From JAQGMJ01 sp036271855 (lineage in GTDB: Bacteria; Pseudomonadota; Gammaproteobacteria; Burkholderiales; JAEUOS01): 7,725 nt of DNA. This document shows positions 6,184 to 7,725 of the stretch, piece after piece. The position numbers and the translations under genes were made by a program. The stretch's first letter is position 1. Each line of letters opens with the position of its first letter. The notes beneath the pieces are model-generated. The model saw only the letters and a program-made list of their open reading frames with translations, did not search any database and was not told the DNA's origin. The stretch covers positions 1 to 7,725 of the forward strand of contig DATAZV010000084.1 of assembly GCA_036271855.1 (NCBI GenBank), in the 5' to 3' direction.

Positions 6184-6305
6184 AGTACGGAGTGCCGGCT
6201 GAGCAATCGCTTCGAAACGAAGCTGTCCGCTTGTCTCAACGACCACTCTCGACAATCGTCAGCTCCGTTAAACTCCCACATCCCGGACCGACGCACCCTC
6301 GATCA

Positions 6306-7091
6306 ATGCCCATCTTCTCCACCCCCTTCAACCCCGAAAAAGAAGCCGCCCTCGTCACCGGCGCCGGCAACGGCATCGGCCGCGCCATCGCGCAGGCCCT
6401 GGTCGCCGAAGGCGTGCGCACCGTCTTCGCCGACATCAACCCCGCAACGGTAGCCGCCGCCGTCCAATCCGCCGCCCACCCCGAACTCGCCATCCCCTGG
6501 ACCGGCGACCTCGCGCAACGCGCCGAATGCGACCGCCTGCTTACGGACAGCCGCGCCGCCCTGGGCCTGATCACCCACTTCGTCCACAGCGCCGCCCCGC
6601 CGCGCCGCGAAGCCGACCACATACTCGCCGTCACCGACGACACCTGGGAGCAAATGCGCTCAGTAAACGTCGACGCCGGCTTTCACCTCGGCCGCGAACT
6701 CTCCAAAGCCCTGATCGCCGCCAAGAGCCCCGGCTCCATGCTCTACCTCACCTCCCTGCACGCGCAAACCCCGCGCAACCTGCCGCACTACAGCACCTCC
6801 AAAGCCGCCCTCGCCATGCTGGTAAAAGAGTTCGCCAAGACCCTCGGCCGCTACAACATCCGCGTCAACGCCCTGGTGCCCGGCGCCATCGCCGCCGGTG
6901 GCTTTGTCGCCGACCCCGCCCTGGCGCGCCACATTCCCCTGGGCCGCCTCGGCAACGCCGACGACCTCGCCCCGCTCGCGCTCGCTGTCCTCTCCAACCG
7001 CATCTCCGGCTACGTCACCGGCGCCTCCATCGTCATCGATGGCGGCCTGGCCCTCACCAACTGGTTCGACCCGCCGCTGCTCGACGACTAA
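6306..7091 (+). CDS. SDR-family NAD(P)-dependent oxidoreductase
   Basis: The 261-residue product has the size and motif order of a classical short-chain dehydrogenase. TGAGNGIG (18-25) is the coenzyme glycine motif. D43 (FADIN) at the end of the second strand favours NAD(H) over NADP(H). Catalytic residues are N121 (VNVDAGF), S150 (YLTSLHA), Y162 and K166 (YSTSK). The C-terminal IDGG (245-248) is typical. The usual NNAG structural motif is replaced by HSAA (94-97), which is unusual though the catalytic tetrad is intact. It is cytoplasmic; the substrate cannot be predicted, candidates being hydroxy or keto compounds such as sugars, acyl chains or aromatics. I start at ATG 6306, eleven residues before the first beta strand. 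A GTG at 6192 would add 38 residues with no SDR-like sequence. There is no clear ribosome site. It is followed 2 bp after its stop by a small Cys-motif gene. Confidence 0.93.
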   Translation: MPIFSTPFNPEKEAALVTGAGNGIGRAIAQALVAEGVRTVFADINPATVAAAVQSAAHPELAIPWTGDLAQRAECDRLLTDSRAALGLITHFVHSAAPPRREADHILAVTDDTWEQMRSVNVDAGFHLGRELSKALIAAKSPGSMLYLTSLHAQTPRNLPHYSTSKAALAMLVKEFAKTLGRYNIRVNALVPGAIAAGGFVADPALARHIPLGRLGNADDLAPLALAVLSNRISGYVTGASIVIDGGLALTNWFDPPLLDD

Positions 7092-7093
7092 GC

Positions 7094-7315
7094 ATGAGCC
7101 TCGCCGAGTCCCTCGCCATTCCCCTGGCCGACGCCCTATCCCTGATCGACCGCCTGCAAGCCGAAGCCCACGCCAAAGGCCTGGCCCTGCCCGACGCGCC
7201 CGAACCAATCGACCCGCAAACCTGCTGCGGCCGCGGCTGCTACCCCTGCATGTACACGTATTACTTCAACGCAGTCGATGCCTGGCAGGAACAAGCGCGG
7301 CAGCGCCTGGCGTGA
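7094..7315 (+). CDS. Small oxidoreductase-like domain protein (CCxxxCxxC)
   Basis: This 73-residue protein begins 2 bp after the SDR stop codon, so the two are almost certainly cotranscribed and probably translationally coupled; no separate Shine-Dalgarno site is visible. Residues 1-30 look helical and amphipathic. PEPIDPQTCCGRGCYPCMYTYY (36-57) then carries C44, C45, C49 and C52. This matches the short 'oxidoreductase-like' domain (Oxidored-like, PF09791 from memory), found alone in bacteria and also in eukaryotic mitochondrial proteins. The four cysteines suggest metal or iron-sulfur binding, or a redox role, but no activity is established for the bacterial form. Despite the family name it has no cofactor-binding fold of its own. 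There is no signal peptide. Pairing with the SDR may mean a shared task or merely a shared promoter. Confidence 0.85.
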   Translation: MSLAESLAIPLADALSLIDRLQAEAHAKGLALPDAPEPIDPQTCCGRGCYPCMYTYYFNAVDAWQEQARQRLA

Positions 7316-7336
7316 GGAAATCCCAAACACCCTCAC

Positions 7337-7365
7337 TGTCATTCTGAGCAAAGCGAAGAATCTGC
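7337..7365. repeat. REP-like dispersed repeat after the Cys-motif gene
   Basis: GTCATTCTGAGC (7338-7349) and GCGAAGAATC (7353-7362) form a hairpin: stem ATTCT/AGAAT, tandem GA/GA mismatches, a GC/GC step and an AAA loop. I recall this motif as a common dispersed intergenic repeat in varied bacteria. Its CTGAGC...CGAAG design parallels the repeat at 5993-6040. Directly before it GTGAGG (7312-7317, over the stop codon) and CCTCAC (7331-7336) form another inverted repeat. The position suits an end-of-transcript structure. Confidence 0.55.
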
Positions 7366-7411
7366 TTTACCTCGCGCCCCACCACAACGCATTCGAAGCC
7401 CCACCACCCCT

Positions 7412-7417
7412 TATACT
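7412..7417 (+). promoter_or_regulatory. Probable -10 box for the methyltransferase-like gene
   Basis: TATACT matches the sigma70 -10 consensus at five of six bases and lies 24 bp before the start codon. No good -35 hexamer is found 16-18 bp upstream. A start near 7424 would give a very short leader containing AAGG (7430-7433), 8 nt from the ATG. Confidence 0.4.
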
Positions 7418-7441
7418 GGCGCCAACAACAAGGCCAACTCC

Positions 7442-7725
7442 ATGGGTTCCCTCCACAACTTCATCCTCGAAGACATCGCCTGCACCGTCTTCTTCGAAAC
7501 CGGCACCGGCACCGGCGCCTCGCTGGAATACGCTTCCGACCACCCGCAATTCCGCAAGCTCTACTCCACCGAAATCCACGGCCCCACCGCCGAAAAAGCC
7601 GCCGCCTATTTCGCCGCCAAGCCCCACGTCACCGTCCTCAACCTCGACTCGAAAACCGCCCTGCGCCAGGTCCTGCCGACCATCGCCAAGGCCGAGCGCA
7701 TCCTGTTTTTCCTCGACGCCCATTT
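7442..7725 (+). CDS. Probable SAM-dependent methyltransferase, C-terminus beyond the window
   Basis: The ATG at 7442 is preceded by AAGG at 8 nt and opens a frame that continues past the right edge; 94 complete residues are visible. FFETGTGTGASLEYA (17-31) resembles the glycine-rich motif I loop of class I methyltransferases (E/D-x-G-x-G-x-G). It is followed by YSTEIHGPTAEKAAAYF (41-57), where E44 could bind the SAM ribose at the end of the second strand, TVLNLDSKTALRQVLP (64-79), and ILFFLDAH (87-94), the strand IV region. The order and spacing fit a Rossmann-like methyltransferase of the type with a (F/W)LDAH motif. The substrate is unknown. The first 16 residues are not a signal peptide, so it is cytoplasmic. 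A different nucleotide-binding Rossmann protein is the main alternative. Confidence 0.72.
   Translation, partial: MGSLHNFILEDIACTVFFETGTGTGASLEYASDHPQFRKLYSTEIHGPTAEKAAAYFAAKPHVTVLNLDSKTALRQVLPTIAKAERILFFLDAH

Larger units (their letters stand above)
5982..6305. other. 324-bp gene-free stretch rich in inverted repeats
   Basis: No convincing gene is present: open frames on both strands here lack recognisable motifs and strong ribosome sites. From left to right it holds a REP-like hairpin (5993-6040), a small GCCC-TCA-GGGC hairpin (6039-6049), a 7-bp inverted repeat GGACATG/CATGTCC (6051-6057 and 6073-6079), a nested inverted-repeat block (6110-6183) and a tight GCTTCG-AAA-CGAAGC repeat (6209-6223). 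From about 6080 the DNA is less GC-rich than the neighbouring genes. A remnant of a mobile element plus regulatory DNA for the SDR gene would explain it, but neither is proven. No clear -35/-10 pair stands before the SDR gene. Confidence 0.6.

Noticed and set aside
6192..6305. GTG start adding 38 residues to the SDR
   Set aside because: The added residues are not SDR-like and cover the 6209-6223 inverted repeat; ATG 6306 gives the normal N-terminal distance to TGxxxGxG.
5982..6305. Transposase remnant or CRISPR array in the repeat-rich stretch
   Set aside because: The repeats are inverted and unequal in spacing, so not CRISPR. No transposase motif is seen on either strand, so a mobile origin remains only a hypothesis.
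6055..6453. Plus-strand frame across the intergenic stretch into the SDR gene
   Set aside because: Its second half is an out-of-frame reading of the SDR gene and its first half has no recognisable motif or ribosome site.

Overview
The window is GC-rich (by eye about two thirds G+C) and densely coding, and looks like chromosomal DNA of a betaproteobacterium, most likely Burkholderiales. The best pointer is a pair of Bug/TctC-type periplasmic substrate-binding proteins, a family greatly expanded in that order. The small CCxxxCxxC 'oxidoreductase-like' protein and the short REP-like dispersed repeats fit as well. No rRNA, tRNA, CRISPR array, phage gene or intact transposase was found.

Layout. 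1-1332 (minus): an MBL-fold metallohydrolase whose C-terminus lies beyond the left edge. 1333-1538: divergent intergenic region with a perfect 8-2-8 inverted repeat. 1539-2192 (plus): secreted YceI-family protein. It overlaps tail to tail by 14 bp with 2179-3168 (minus), the first Bug receptor. 3169-3398: divergent regulatory region. 3399-4388 (plus): the second Bug receptor. 4527-5981 (plus): glucose-6-phosphate dehydrogenase (zwf). 5982-6305: a 324-bp gene-free stretch of lower GC packed with inverted repeats. 6306-7091 (plus): SDR-family oxidoreductase, followed 2 bp later by 7094-7315, a 73-residue CCxxxCxxC protein. 7316-7441: a second REP-like element and a promoter. 7442-7725 (plus): the start of a probable SAM-dependent methyltransferase that runs off the right edge.

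How the genes relate. Most are separate transcription units, not one pathway. The Bug receptors would bind small carboxylates or similar metabolites in the periplasm, but no tctA/tctB membrane genes are visible. Zwf makes NAD(P)H and 6-phosphogluconolactone, but no pgl, edd, eda or hexR gene adjoins it. The SDR and the Cys-motif miniprotein are the only clear two-gene operon.

No convincing new multi-gene system is visible. The least explained parts are the nested inverted repeats at about 5993-6223, the MBL-fold protein with its unusual N-terminal region, and the SDR/miniprotein pair.
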